In this document: positions 1 to 6,709 of the stretch, piece by piece
Layout of the letters: every line of letters starts with the position of its first letter
Numbering within the stretch: the stretch's first letter is position 1
Assembly (NCBI RefSeq): GCF_023228785.1
Contig: NZ_JALOAN010000043.1
Location: 1 to 17,824, forward strand
Reading direction: 5' to 3'
DNA length: 17,824 nucleotides
DNA from: Sulfurimonas sp.
GTDB lineage: Bacteria; Campylobacterota; Campylobacteria; Campylobacterales; Sulfurimonadaceae
Made by a program: the position numbers and the translations under genes
Notes under the pieces: model-generated
Database searches by the model: none
The model's input: the letters and a program-made list of their open reading frames with translations, nothing else
Told to the model about the DNA's origin: nothing

Positions 1-38
1 ACTTCACTCGTGTTCGTATCACGAAAATAGCAGCGTAA
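1..38 (+). CDS. rplU: 50S ribosomal protein L21, C-terminal end (partial)
   Basis: Only the last 11 codons and the TAA stop (36-38) are inside the window, read from position 3. They encode FTRVRITKIAA, which matches the usual L21 ending, where a His-Phe/Tyr-Thr stretch runs into a short basic/hydrophobic strand (family knowledge). L21 binds 23S rRNA in the large ribosomal subunit. The next gene is rpmA (L27), the standard partner of rplU in bacteria, which supports the call although the fragment is too short to identify alone. The 5' part and promoter lie outside the window. Confidence 0.85.
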   Translation, partial: FTRVRITKIAA

Positions 39-54
39 CAACAAAAGCTAAAAA

Positions 55-126
55 GCAACTAGTTGCGCGAGCTTTCTGCTGAAGAAAACTAAGCGTTAGC
101 GTAGTAAAAGGGACTTTGTTCCTTTT
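55..126 (+). repeat. Inverted repeats in the rplU-rpmA spacer
   Basis: The 144-base spacer between rplU and rpmA holds several symmetrical elements. Positions 55-66 (GCAACTAGTTGC) are a perfect 12-base palindrome. It is flanked by AAAGCT (44-49) and AGCTTT (70-75), which could extend the stem. A second stem pairs AAAAGG (106-111) with CCTTTT (121-126) around a 9-base loop. The second could act as a weak attenuating terminator between the two ribosomal genes, but it has no long T-run after it, so its role is uncertain. All of this is seen directly; any function is inference. Confidence 0.45.
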
Positions 127-143
127 GCGTAATAAAATATAAT
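116..143 (+). promoter_or_regulatory. Candidate sigma70 promoter for rpmA
   Basis: A consensus -10 box TATAAT lies at 138-143. A partial -35 TTGTTC lies at 116-121, with a 16-base spacer. Transcription would start near 150 and give a short leader before the rpmA start at 183. That leader contains a small hairpin, GTTCCT (145-150) with AGGAAC (158-163). The -35 overlaps the 3' side of the upstream hairpin (106-126), so read-through from rplU and initiation here could interfere with each other. Predicted from sequence only. Confidence 0.45.
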
Positions 144-182
144 GGTTCCTTGAATTTAGGAACTAAATTTAAGGAGATAGAA

Positions 183-440
183 ATGGCACACAAAAAAGGT
201 CAGGGAAGTACACAGAATAATCGTGACTCAGCTGGTAGAAGACTTGGTGTTAAGAAGTTTGGTGGAGAGGCTGTAGTAGCTGGAAACATCATTATTCGTC
301 AAAGAGGAACTAAAGTTCATCCAGGTAAAAATGTTGGTATGGGAAAAGATCATACTATATTTGCACTAGTTGATGGTGTTGTAACTTTTCACAGAAAAGA
401 CAAAAAACGTCAACAAGTTTCAATCGTTACTGCTGCATAA
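183..440 (+). CDS. rpmA: 50S ribosomal protein L27
   Basis: An 85-residue L27, a large-subunit protein near the peptidyl-transferase centre whose N-terminal tail contacts tRNA ends (family knowledge). The ATG at 183 is chosen because the protein then starts MAHKKGQGSTQNNRDSAGRR, the normal L27 N-terminus, and AAGGAG (171-176) sits 6 bases upstream. The frame is open back to a TTG at 150, but that would add 11 non-homologous residues. There is no Firmicutes-type cleavable extension before MAHKK. The central GTKVHPGKNVGMGKDHTIF block is typical. It sits 144 bases after rplU, has its own likely promoter, and is followed by a strong hairpin terminator. Confidence 0.97.
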   Translation: MAHKKGQGSTQNNRDSAGRRLGVKKFGGEAVVAGNIIIRQRGTKVHPGKNVGMGKDHTIFALVDGVVTFHRKDKKRQQVSIVTAA

Positions 441-448
441 TTCCACAA

Positions 449-476
449 ATATTTGAGCTTCGGCTCAAATATCTTT
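449..476 (+). terminator. Rho-independent terminator after rpmA
   Basis: A perfect 10-bp stem (449-458 with 463-472) is capped by the very stable C(UUCG)G tetraloop at 459-462. It starts 8 bases after the rpmA stop. The stem is followed by CTTT and, after a short gap, by a T6 run near 486-491. The T-tract directly behind the stem is short, but position and stability make this the end of the rplU-rpmA unit. Confidence 0.8.
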
Positions 477-546
477 ACCCTCAGATTTTTTAGGTTTAAC
501 ACCTAAATAAATAAAATATTTAACAATATACTCTTTATTTAATAGT

Positions 547-606
547 TTGTTCTTAAGTATTTAAGTTTATAAAACTATCGATTTTTCATAATGTCGAGTT
601 TATAAT
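547..606 (+). promoter_or_regulatory. Candidate promoter region upstream of obg
   Basis: The 181-base spacer before obg is very AT-rich and holds two possible -10 boxes. TATAAA at 568-573 has a poor -35 TTGTTC at 547-552 (15-base spacer). TATAAT at 601-606 would start transcription inside the obg ribosome-binding site, so it is less likely to make a normal leader. Campylobacterota promoters often lack a clear -35. A promoter is expected here because a terminator closes rpmA, but which box is used cannot be decided by reading. Confidence 0.3.
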
Positions 607-621
607 AACAAGGAGTTTACT

Positions 622-1722
622 TTGTTTACAGATAGCGTTGAGTTAAAAGTTAGTTCAGGAAAAGGCGGACAAGGATGTGTCGCTTTTCGTCGTGAGAAGT
701 TTGTACTAAATGGTGGTCCAAACGGTGGCGATGGTGGAAAGGGTGGCGATATATGGTTTAAGTGTGATAACAACACTCACACACTTTCTCACTTTCAAAA
801 AAAGATGCACATAAAAGCTGATGGTGGCAGACCTGGTGAGGGCTCTAGAATGAGTGGAAAATCAGGTCAGAAAAAAGTCATTATCGTGCCTCCTGGAACT
901 CAAATAGTTGACGCTGAGAGTGGCGAAATCCTTCTTGATATGCTAGTAGACGGACAAGAGATTAAATTTTTAGAAGGTGGAAAAGGTGGACTTGGAAATA
1001 TTCACTTTAAATCATCTACAAACCAAAGACCAACTTATGCACAACCAGGTGAAAAAGGCGAGACTAGAGAGATAAAGCTAGATCTTAAACTTATAGCAGA
1101 TGTTGGACTTGTAGGCTTTCCAAATGTTGGAAAATCAACTCTTATCTCAACAGTATCAAATGCAAGACCTGAGATAGCTAACTATGAGTTTACAACGCTT
1201 ACACCAAAACTAGGTCAAGTCGATATTGGAGATTTTGAGTCATTTGTAATGGCTGATATTCCTGGGATTATCGGTGGTGCTCATGAAGGTAAAGGGCTTG
1301 GAATTGAGTTTTTAAGACACATTGAGAGAACAAAGATCCTTTTATATATGATAGATCTAGCTTCATATAGAGATCTAAAAGAACAGATCGATACTCTAAA
1401 AGATGAGATCTCATCTTTTTCAAAAACATTGGGTGAAAATAAGTTCGCCATAGCACTAACACGTCAAGACGTAGTACCACCAGAAGATGTAGATAGTCTT
1501 GTAAATGGTTTTATAGAACTTATGGGAGTTGAGGCATCAAAAGAAAGTGAGTTTGATTTTGACGATAGTCTTCCTTATTTTATACAAAAAAGTGCAGATA
1601 AGACACTTGGATATGATAGTTCTAAACCTTACTTTATAGCTCCTATATCTTCGGCTACTTCAAAAAATATCTCAGCATTAAAACATGCGTTATTTAACTT
1701 AGTTCAAGTAGATAGAGACTGA
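622..1722 (+). CDS. obg: Obg/CgtA family ribosome-associated GTPase
   Basis: A 366-residue Obg protein, an essential GTPase acting in late 50S subunit assembly and stress/growth control (family knowledge). The start is TTG at 622, with AAGGAG at 610-615. The product then begins MFTDSVELKV, the normal Obg N-terminus. Residues 1-157 form the Gly-rich Obg fold (GGKGG and GGPNGGDGGKGG patches). The G domain follows: G1 GFPNVGKS (165-172), switch I TT (191-192), G3 DIPG (212-215), and G5 SSA (343-345). The usual G4 NKxD is replaced by TRQD (280-283), so base recognition is non-canonical. There is no long C-terminal OCT extension. proB begins 2 bases after the stop, indicating one mRNA. Confidence 0.96.
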   Translation: MFTDSVELKVSSGKGGQGCVAFRREKFVLNGGPNGGDGGKGGDIWFKCDNNTHTLSHFQKKMHIKADGGRPGEGSRMSGKSGQKKVIIVPPGTQIVDAESGEILLDMLVDGQEIKFLEGGKGGLGNIHFKSSTNQRPTYAQPGEKGETREIKLDLKLIADVGLVGFPNVGKSTLISTVSNARPEIANYEFTTLTPKLGQVDIGDFESFVMADIPGIIGGAHEGKGLGIEFLRHIERTKILLYMIDLASYRDLKEQIDTLKDEISSFSKTLGENKFAIALTRQDVVPPEDVDSLVNGFIELMGVEASKESEFDFDDSLPYFIQKSADKTLGYDSSKPYFIAPISSATSKNISALKHALFNLVQVDRD

Positions 1723-1724
1723 AA

Positions 1725-2492
1725 ATGAGACGAGTAGTTGTTAAAGTTGGTAGTGCTGTTTTAACGCAGGGTGACTCTATAGCAAAAGAGAGAATGAAAG
1801 CTTTAGTAGAATTTTTAGTAGAGCTAAAAAAAGAAAATGAAGTTTTATTAGTCTCTTCAGGTGCAGTTGCAGCTGGATATACAAAGGTTCAGCTAGATCG
1901 TACTATCTTAAAAAATAAACAGGCTCTAGCTTCCATTGGGCAACCAGTTTTGATGCACAAGTATGCTAAAGAGTTCCAAAAACACAATATTATCACTTCA
2001 CAAATCTTAGTTACTGCTGCAAACCTTAACAAAGATGAAGAAACAAAAAAAATCAAAGATACAGTAGATACACTTCTAGGTAGTGGTGTTATTCCTATCA
2101 TAAATGAAAATGATGCAACAGCTACAGAAGAGCTTGTAGTAGGAGATAACGATCAACTCTCAGCCTATATGACAAAACATACCAACAGTGACTTGTTAAT
2201 AATTCTCTCAGATATAGATGCTTACTATGATGAAGATCCACATAAAAATCCAAATGCAAAAGTACAAAAAATTGTAAAAGAGATTGATGAGTGTGCACTA
2301 AGCAGAGAAGCTACTCCTCATGGAACATTTGCAACAGGTGGCATAGTTACAAAACTAAAAGCCGCATCTTATCTTCTAAAGCACAATATTGATATGTTCT
2401 TATCTAGTGGATTTGATCTAAGTGATGCTAAGAGTTATATGATCGATGGTAAACATATAGGCGGTACACTTTTTACTAAAGGAGAAGCATAA
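1725..2492 (+). CDS. proB: Glutamate 5-kinase, short form without PUA domain
   Basis: A 255-residue cytoplasmic kinase that phosphorylates glutamate to glutamyl-5-phosphate, the first step of proline synthesis. It is an amino-acid-kinase fold. KVGSAVLT (residues 7-14, catalytic-type Lys7), SSGAVAAG (44-51), IINENDA (125-131), the GDNDQLSA block (140-147), LSDIDAYYDEDP (161-172) and ATGGIVTK (203-210, Lys210) are all present. The E. coli enzyme has 367 residues with a C-terminal PUA domain; this one stops after the kinase domain. That looks natural, as the end is clean and the next gene overlaps the stop (TAATG). proA is not in the window. It is likely co-transcribed with obg and fmt. Confidence 0.93.
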   Translation: MRRVVVKVGSAVLTQGDSIAKERMKALVEFLVELKKENEVLLVSSGAVAAGYTKVQLDRTILKNKQALASIGQPVLMHKYAKEFQKHNIITSQILVTAANLNKDEETKKIKDTVDTLLGSGVIPIINENDATATEELVVGDNDQLSAYMTKHTNSDLLIILSDIDAYYDEDPHKNPNAKVQKIVKEIDECALSREATPHGTFATGGIVTKLKAASYLLKHNIDMFLSSGFDLSDAKSYMIDGKHIGGTLFTKGEA

Positions 2493-3400
2493 TGCGTATA
2501 ATATTTATGGGTACACCCTTTTATGCAAAAGCTATTTTAGATAAAATTATAGACACTCCAAATATGGAAGTTGTAGCAGTTTATACTCAACCAGACAAGC
2601 CCGTGGGGCGAAAAAAAGTTATGACTCCTCCAGTAGTAAAAACTTTAGCGCAGAGACACAATATAGAAGTTTATCAACCGCAAAGGTTAAGAGATCAAGA
2701 GGTGGTAGATGAACTTTTAGCTATTGAGTGTGACTTTATAGTTGTAGCTGCTTATGGTCAGATCTTGCCACTTGAAATCCTGCAACACGCTCCATGTATA
2801 AATCTTCACGCATCGATACTTCCACAATATAGAGGTGCAAGTCCAATCCAACAAACTCTACTTCACGGAGATAAAAAAACTGGCGTAACTGCAATGCTTA
2901 TGGATGTTGGTCTTGATACTGGAAATATCTTAAAGATAGAAACCATAAATGTTGAAGATGACGAAATGGTTGAGTCTCTTTTTGACAGGCTTACAGAAGT
3001 TGCCTCAAAGCTAACCATTGATATTTTAAAAAACTTTGATTCAATTGAAGCTATAAAGCAAGAGGAAGCACAAGCTACGCATTGTAAAAAAATCACTAAA
3101 GAAGATGGAAAAGTTGAGTTTTTAGATGCACAAGAGATCTATGATAAATATCGTGCATTTACTCCTTGGCCAGGTGTCTATCTAAGTAATGGGTTAAAGT
3201 TTAAAAACATATCATTTGAAGAGAATAGTTCGACCAATAAAGAGGGCATCATCTTATCTATTGCAAAAGATAGCATAGTTGTAGGCTGTAGACGTGGAAG
3301 CATAAGAATTTTTAGCGTTCAACCCGCTTCAAAAAAAGAGATGGATATACTCTCTTACATAAACGGGCAAAGACTTTTCTGTGAAGATACTCTATCTTAA
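2492..3400 (+). CDS. fmt: Methionyl-tRNA formyltransferase
   Basis: A 302-residue enzyme that formylates initiator Met-tRNA using 10-formyl-tetrahydrofolate. The catalytic triad is recognisable: Asn104 and His106 in INLHASILPQYRGASPIQ, and Asp142 in VGLDTGN. The N-terminal MRIIFMGTPFYA and the C-terminal tRNA-binding domain (YRAFTPWPGVY, residues 220-230, then QPASKKEMD to NGQRL near the end) are typical, and length is normal. Its ATG overlaps the proB stop by one base, with AAGGAG (2479-2484) 7 bases upstream. Its 3' end overlaps the start of birA by 20 bases, suggesting translational coupling. A def (peptide deformylase) gene is not in the window. Confidence 0.96.
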   Translation: MRIIFMGTPFYAKAILDKIIDTPNMEVVAVYTQPDKPVGRKKVMTPPVVKTLAQRHNIEVYQPQRLRDQEVVDELLAIECDFIVVAAYGQILPLEILQHAPCINLHASILPQYRGASPIQQTLLHGDKKTGVTAMLMDVGLDTGNILKIETINVEDDEMVESLFDRLTEVASKLTIDILKNFDSIEAIKQEEAQATHCKKITKEDGKVEFLDAQEIYDKYRAFTPWPGVYLSNGLKFKNISFEENSSTNKEGIILSIAKDSIVVGCRRGSIRIFSVQPASKKEMDILSYINGQRLFCEDTLS

Positions 3401-4016
3401 AGAGATTGACTCAACTCAAAGCTACTTAAAAAAGCTTATTAAAAGTAAAGAGATCAAAGCACCGTTTGCAGTACTAAGTGATGTTCAAAGTGCAGGAGTT
3501 GGAAGTAGAGATAACACTTGGAACTCACAAAAGGGGAATCTTTTTTTATCTTTTGCTATAGATCTAGATGAGTTACCACAAGATCTAAAACTTGAATCTG
3601 CATCTATTTATTTTTCTTATATTTTTAAAATTCTGCTTTTTGAAGAAGGATCTTGTGTTTGGATAAAGTGGCCAAATGACTTCTATATAGAGGATAAAAA
3701 GATTGGTGGTATGATTACAAATCTTGAGGGTAATACTCTTATTTGTGGACTTGGATTAAATTTACTAACAGCTCCAGAAGGATTTGCAAAGCTTGATATA
3801 AATGTAGATAAAAAAGAAGTACTAAAAAAATATTTCAAAAAAATAGAAGAAAAAATTTCATGGAAGCAAGTTTTTAGCAAATATGAGTTAGAATTTCCAA
3901 AGAACAAAAACTTTTTTACACATAATAAAAATATAAAAATTCCATTAGAAGATGTCGAGCTTCAAGAAGATGGTTCAATCATAAACAACGGTAAGAGGAT
4001 ATATAGTACAAGATGA
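3381..4016 (+). CDS. birA: Biotin--[acetyl-CoA carboxylase] ligase (BirA-type, no repressor domain)
   Basis: A 211-residue biotin protein ligase that activates biotin with ATP and attaches it to the carboxylase carrier protein. Ser11-Thr-Gln, KWPND (96-100), KIGG (107-110) and GLGLNL (123-128) match the catalytic domain. There is no N-terminal helix-turn-helix, so it should not act as the bio repressor. The C-terminal SH3-like part appears reduced (about residues 186-211). The biotinoyl-AMP loop reads GVGSRDNTW (39-47) where E. coli has GRGRRGRKW. The start is GTG at 3381, inside the end of fmt, with no strong Shine-Dalgarno; this start gives the normal length and N-terminus. The stop overlaps parA by 4 bases (ATGA). 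Confidence 0.88.
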   Translation: MKILYLKEIDSTQSYLKKLIKSKEIKAPFAVLSDVQSAGVGSRDNTWNSQKGNLFLSFAIDLDELPQDLKLESASIYFSYIFKILLFEEGSCVWIKWPNDFYIEDKKIGGMITNLEGNTLICGLGLNLLTAPEGFAKLDINVDKKEVLKKYFKKIEEKISWKQVFSKYELEFPKNKNFFTHNKNIKIPLEDVELQEDGSIINNGKRIYSTR

Positions 4017-4795
4017 GTGAAGTAATAGTAATTGCAAATCAAAAAGGCGGAGTTGGTAAAACAACTACTGCTGTTAACTTAGCTGCATCCCTTGCTGTGG
4101 CAGAAAAAAAAGTGCTTTTGATTGACTCAGACCCACAGGCTAACGCTACTACATCCCTAGGTTTCCATAGAAATGACTATGAGTTCAATATTTACCATGT
4201 ACTTATTGGAACAAAAAAACTAAAAGATATCATCCTAAAGTCAGATCTACCAACTCTGCATTTAGCTCCATCAAACATAGGTCTTGTTGGAATTGAAAAA
4301 GAGTACTATGACAATGACAATAAAGATGGAAGAGAATTAGTTCTAAAAAGAGCTATTGCAAATGTTAGAAAAGATTATGACTATATTATTATAGATTCGC
4401 CTCCAGCACTGGGACCAATGACTATAAATGCACTTTGTGCATCTAACTCAGTTATTATTCCGATACAGTGTGAATTTTTTGCACTTGAAGGTTTAGCTCA
4501 ACTTTTAAATACAGTTAAACTTGTAAGAAAGTCGATCAACCCAAAGCTTAGCATCAAAGGTTTTTTGCCAACTATGTTTAGTTCTCAAAACAATCTTTCA
4601 AAACAAGTTTTTGCAGATCTATCACAACACTTCAAGGGTAAGTTATTTAAAGATATAGAAGATCAGTATATTGTAGTACCAAGAAATGTAAAACTAGCAG
4701 AAGCTCCATCTTTTGGAAAACCAGCAATTCTATATGATGTAAAATCAATAGGCTCAATTGCTTATCAAAATCTAGCTCAAACGATAATAGCATAA
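4013..4795 (+). CDS. parA: Chromosome-partitioning ATPase ParA (Soj)
   Basis: A 260-residue ParA/Soj ATPase that binds DNA as an ATP dimer and, with ParB, moves replication origins apart. The deviant Walker A KGGVGKTT (residues 11-18), Walker A' DSDPQAN (38-44) and Walker B region DYIIIDSPPALG (123-134) are all present. There is no N-terminal helix-turn-helix, as expected for chromosomal Soj-type proteins. ATG overlaps the birA stop by 4 bases and no good ribosome-binding site is close, so translation may be coupled. parB follows with a one-base overlap (TAATG). Chromosomal rather than plasmid type is inferred from length and the housekeeping context. Confidence 0.95.
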   Translation: MSEVIVIANQKGGVGKTTTAVNLAASLAVAEKKVLLIDSDPQANATTSLGFHRNDYEFNIYHVLIGTKKLKDIILKSDLPTLHLAPSNIGLVGIEKEYYDNDNKDGRELVLKRAIANVRKDYDYIIIDSPPALGPMTINALCASNSVIIPIQCEFFALEGLAQLLNTVKLVRKSINPKLSIKGFLPTMFSSQNNLSKQVFADLSQHFKGKLFKDIEDQYIVVPRNVKLAEAPSFGKPAILYDVKSIGSIAYQNLAQTIIA

Positions 4796-5634
4796 TGAAG
4801 TCTCAAAAACTCGGCCGTGGATTAGATGCACTTTTAGGTGAAATGGATGAAGCTTATGAAAATGAGGGATCTTCTAGAGATGCTGTTATTGAGCTGAGTG
4901 TTAAAGACATCAGACCAAATCCATATCAACCAAGAAAACACTTTGATGAGAGTTCACTTTTAGAACTGGGTGAATCTATAAAGCATGATGGACTTCTTCA
5001 GCCCATAGTTGTAACTCAAGATTTTGATGGATATGTTCTTATTGCTGGTGAGAGAAGACTTCGTGCATCAAAACTTGTAAAGCTTAAGACTATCCGTGCG
5101 ATCCTTTTAAACTCAGATAAGCAAAAAATGCGTCAGTTTGCTTTGATAGAAAACATCCAAAGAGATGAACTAAATGCAGTTGAATTGGCTGAAGCTTATA
5201 GTGAACTACTCAAGATGTATGATGTTACACAAGAAGAACTTGCAAACAAGATACACAAGAGTAGAACTCATATAACAAACACTATTAGATTACTGCAACT
5301 ATCTGAGAAGACTCAGAAAGCTTTGATTGAAAAAAAAATTACTGCTGGTCATGCTAAGGTTATAATAGGATTAGATGAAAAAGAGCAACAACTTATTGTA
5401 AACTCAATCATTGGACAAAAACTAAGTGTTAGAGAAGTTGAATCTATCATAAAAGATATGAAAGATGAAAAAAAACCAGCTTCTATCAAGAGTCAAAGTA
5501 ATAAATATGATTTTAGTGATATAAAAGATAGATTTGACTCTTTAGGACTTAAAGTAAAAACTTCAAATAATAAACTAACTATAGAGTTTGACAATGAGAG
5601 TCAAGTTAACGATTTTTTAAAATATATCTCATAA
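4795..5634 (+). CDS. parB: Chromosome-partitioning protein ParB (Spo0J)
   Basis: A 279-residue ParB-family CTPase and parS-binding protein. The N-terminus KLGRGLDALLGE is the usual ParA-interacting start. The ParB/Sulfiredoxin-like domain follows with IRPNPYQPRKHFD (39-51), the CTP-binding GERRLR box (85-90) and ENIQRDELNAVE (119-130). A helix-turn-helix lies at about 144-168, then ITAGHAKV (182-189), and a C-terminal dimerisation segment ends DFLKYIS. Length is normal. I saw no canonical parS site (GTTTCAC facing GTGAAAC) in the window, so the centromere sites should be elsewhere. parB is the last gene before the palindrome-containing spacer that precedes the atp genes. Confidence 0.95.
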   Translation: MKSQKLGRGLDALLGEMDEAYENEGSSRDAVIELSVKDIRPNPYQPRKHFDESSLLELGESIKHDGLLQPIVVTQDFDGYVLIAGERRLRASKLVKLKTIRAILLNSDKQKMRQFALIENIQRDELNAVELAEAYSELLKMYDVTQEELANKIHKSRTHITNTIRLLQLSEKTQKALIEKKITAGHAKVIIGLDEKEQQLIVNSIIGQKLSVREVESIIKDMKDEKKPASIKSQSNKYDFSDIKDRFDSLGLKVKTSNNKLTIEFDNESQVNDFLKYIS

Positions 5635-5649
5635 AAGCCTCATAATCAT

Positions 5650-5707
5650 GTAAAAATTTTACAAAGTTTGTAAAATTTACAAAATTCTTTTAAATTTTTT
5701 TTTAGTT
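5650..5707 (+). terminator. Palindrome plus T-run after parB (terminator or operator)
   Basis: Arms 5654-5665 and 5667-5678 are perfect 12-base inverted repeats around a single G. Two smaller palindromes overlap this one: 5650-5662 and 5667-5683. A T-run of about 10 bases follows (5694-5703). As RNA the stem is almost all A-U, with only one G-C pair and no room for a normal loop, so it would be a weak terminator. The tight, even symmetry could instead mark a DNA-binding site for a dimeric regulator of the atp promoter about 50 bases downstream. Both roles are inference. Confidence 0.45.
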
Positions 5708-5733
5708 TAACTATCCTTTCAATTTTCTAATAG

Positions 5734-5758
5734 TATAATCACGCAACTTTTAGGAGGT
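5734..5758 (+). promoter_or_regulatory. Promoter -10 box and ribosome-binding site of the atp operon
   Basis: A consensus TATAAT at 5734-5739 predicts a start near 5746. The upstream region is T-rich without a recognisable -35, as is common for Campylobacterota housekeeping promoters. A very strong AGGAGGT (5752-5758) precedes the atpF' ATG at 5762 by 3 bases. The untranslated leader would be only about 16 bases. This is the only clear promoter before the ATP synthase genes and may also serve the tolQ-tolB genes behind them. Confidence 0.6.
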
Positions 5759-5761
5759 GCT

Positions 5762-6184
5762 ATGTTAGATATAAATCCGATACTACTTTTAGCTACATTT
5801 GTTGTATTTCTTTCACTAATCGCCGTTCTTAATAGTTGGCTATATAATCCATTATTTAGTTTTATGAATAAAAGAGATGATGACATCAAAAAAGATTTGC
5901 AAAAAGTTGGCAATAATGATGATGAAATCAACGAACTTAATTCAAAAGCTGAATCAATAATTACAAATGCCAAACTAGAAGCTGCGGCCCTAAGAGAGAA
6001 AGTTATACAAGATGCTAAAGAGTTAGCAGAGAGTAAGATAGAAGCAAAACGAGCTGAATTAGCTAGCCAGTATTTAGAGTTTGAGCAATTACTTGCGCAA
6101 ACTAAAGAACAATTAACTAAAGATATAATGTCTCAGGTTCCATTGTTTAAAGAAGCTGTTAAAGCTAAATTTAGTCAAATATAA
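5762..6184 (+). CDS. atpF': F0F1 ATP synthase subunit b' (peripheral stalk)
   Basis: A 140-residue b'-type subunit. One membrane helix (about residues 7-27) is followed by NPLFSFMNKRDDDI and a long charged alpha-helical segment that would form a right-handed coiled coil with subunit b. Together they form the peripheral stalk that holds F1 against the a subunit. It is shorter than the following b gene and lacks that gene's signal-like N-terminus, so the two are diverged partners rather than a recent duplication. The b/b' pair is known from cyanobacteria, alphaproteobacteria and Campylobacterota. It is first in the atp operon, directly behind the promoter, and ends 9 bases before atpF. Confidence 0.9.
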   Translation: MLDINPILLLATFVVFLSLIAVLNSWLYNPLFSFMNKRDDDIKKDLQKVGNNDDEINELNSKAESIITNAKLEAAALREKVIQDAKELAESKIEAKRAELASQYLEFEQLLAQTKEQLTKDIMSQVPLFKEAVKAKFSQI

Positions 6185-6193
6185 GGATGTGGT

Positions 6194-6709
6194 GTGAGTA
6201 GAATTTTACTTTTAATTATGATGATATCAACTTATGCATTAGCATCTAGTGGTGCAGAAGGTGGGGGGACTGATATCGTTCAAAGAACAGTAAATTTTTT
6301 GCTATTTTTTGGGCTTATTTGGTACCTTGTAGCCGAACCTGCTAAAAATTACTTTGCTGCTAGAAGCCAAGGTATAGCTGATGAGTTGCAAAAGGTACAA
6401 GATAAGTTAAACGAATCTGTAAATCTTAAAAAAGAGGCACTCACTAAAATTTCTGAAGCTGAAAAGTTTGCAGAAGGATTAGTTACTGCTTCAAAAAAAG
6501 AAAACAAGGTTTTAAATGACAACATTATGCTTCAGTGTGAATCAGATTTAGTAAATATAGCTAAACAAAGTGCATCATTGATGGAGTTTGAACAAAGAAG
6601 AATGGTTCGAGGTGTTGTTGAGAGTGTGCTAAATGAAGTGCTAAGTCAAAGTAGTGAGAGTTTCGACAAAGAAGCTATGGCTAATGTTATCTTAAAGAAG
6701 GTGGCATAG
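6194..6709 (+). CDS. atpF: F0F1 ATP synthase subunit b (peripheral stalk)
   Basis: A 171-residue b subunit. The start is GTG at 6194, with AAGGA at 6183-6187. Residues 1-17 (MSRILLLIMMISTYALA) look like a signal peptide with an Ala-x-Ala-type end. A short Gly-rich linker and the usual single b-subunit helix (about 33-50, NFLLFFGLIWYLVAEP) follow, then a charged helical stalk. The extra N-terminal hydrophobic segment is unusual against E. coli b (156 residues, one N-terminal helix). Either cleavage or a second membrane pass is possible. The stop (6707-6709) directly abuts the atpH start. Confidence 0.9.
   Translation: MSRILLLIMMISTYALASSGAEGGGTDIVQRTVNFLLFFGLIWYLVAEPAKNYFAARSQGIADELQKVQDKLNESVNLKKEALTKISEAEKFAEGLVTASKKENKVLNDNIMLQCESDLVNIAKQSASLMEFEQRRMVRGVVESVLNEVLSQSSESFDKEAMANVILKKVA

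Noticed and set aside
150..182. An upstream TTG start for rpmA adding 11 residues
   Set aside because: The strong AAGGAG lies between it and the ATG at 183, and L27 proteins begin at MAHKK.
4795..5761. A parS site near parAB
   Set aside because: No GTTTCAC-type inverted repeat was seen here or elsewhere in the window; the palindrome at 5654-5678 does not resemble the parS consensus.
5762..6709. atpF' and atpF as a recent tandem duplication
   Set aside because: Length, N-terminus and sequence differ strongly; they are the known diverged b'/b pair.
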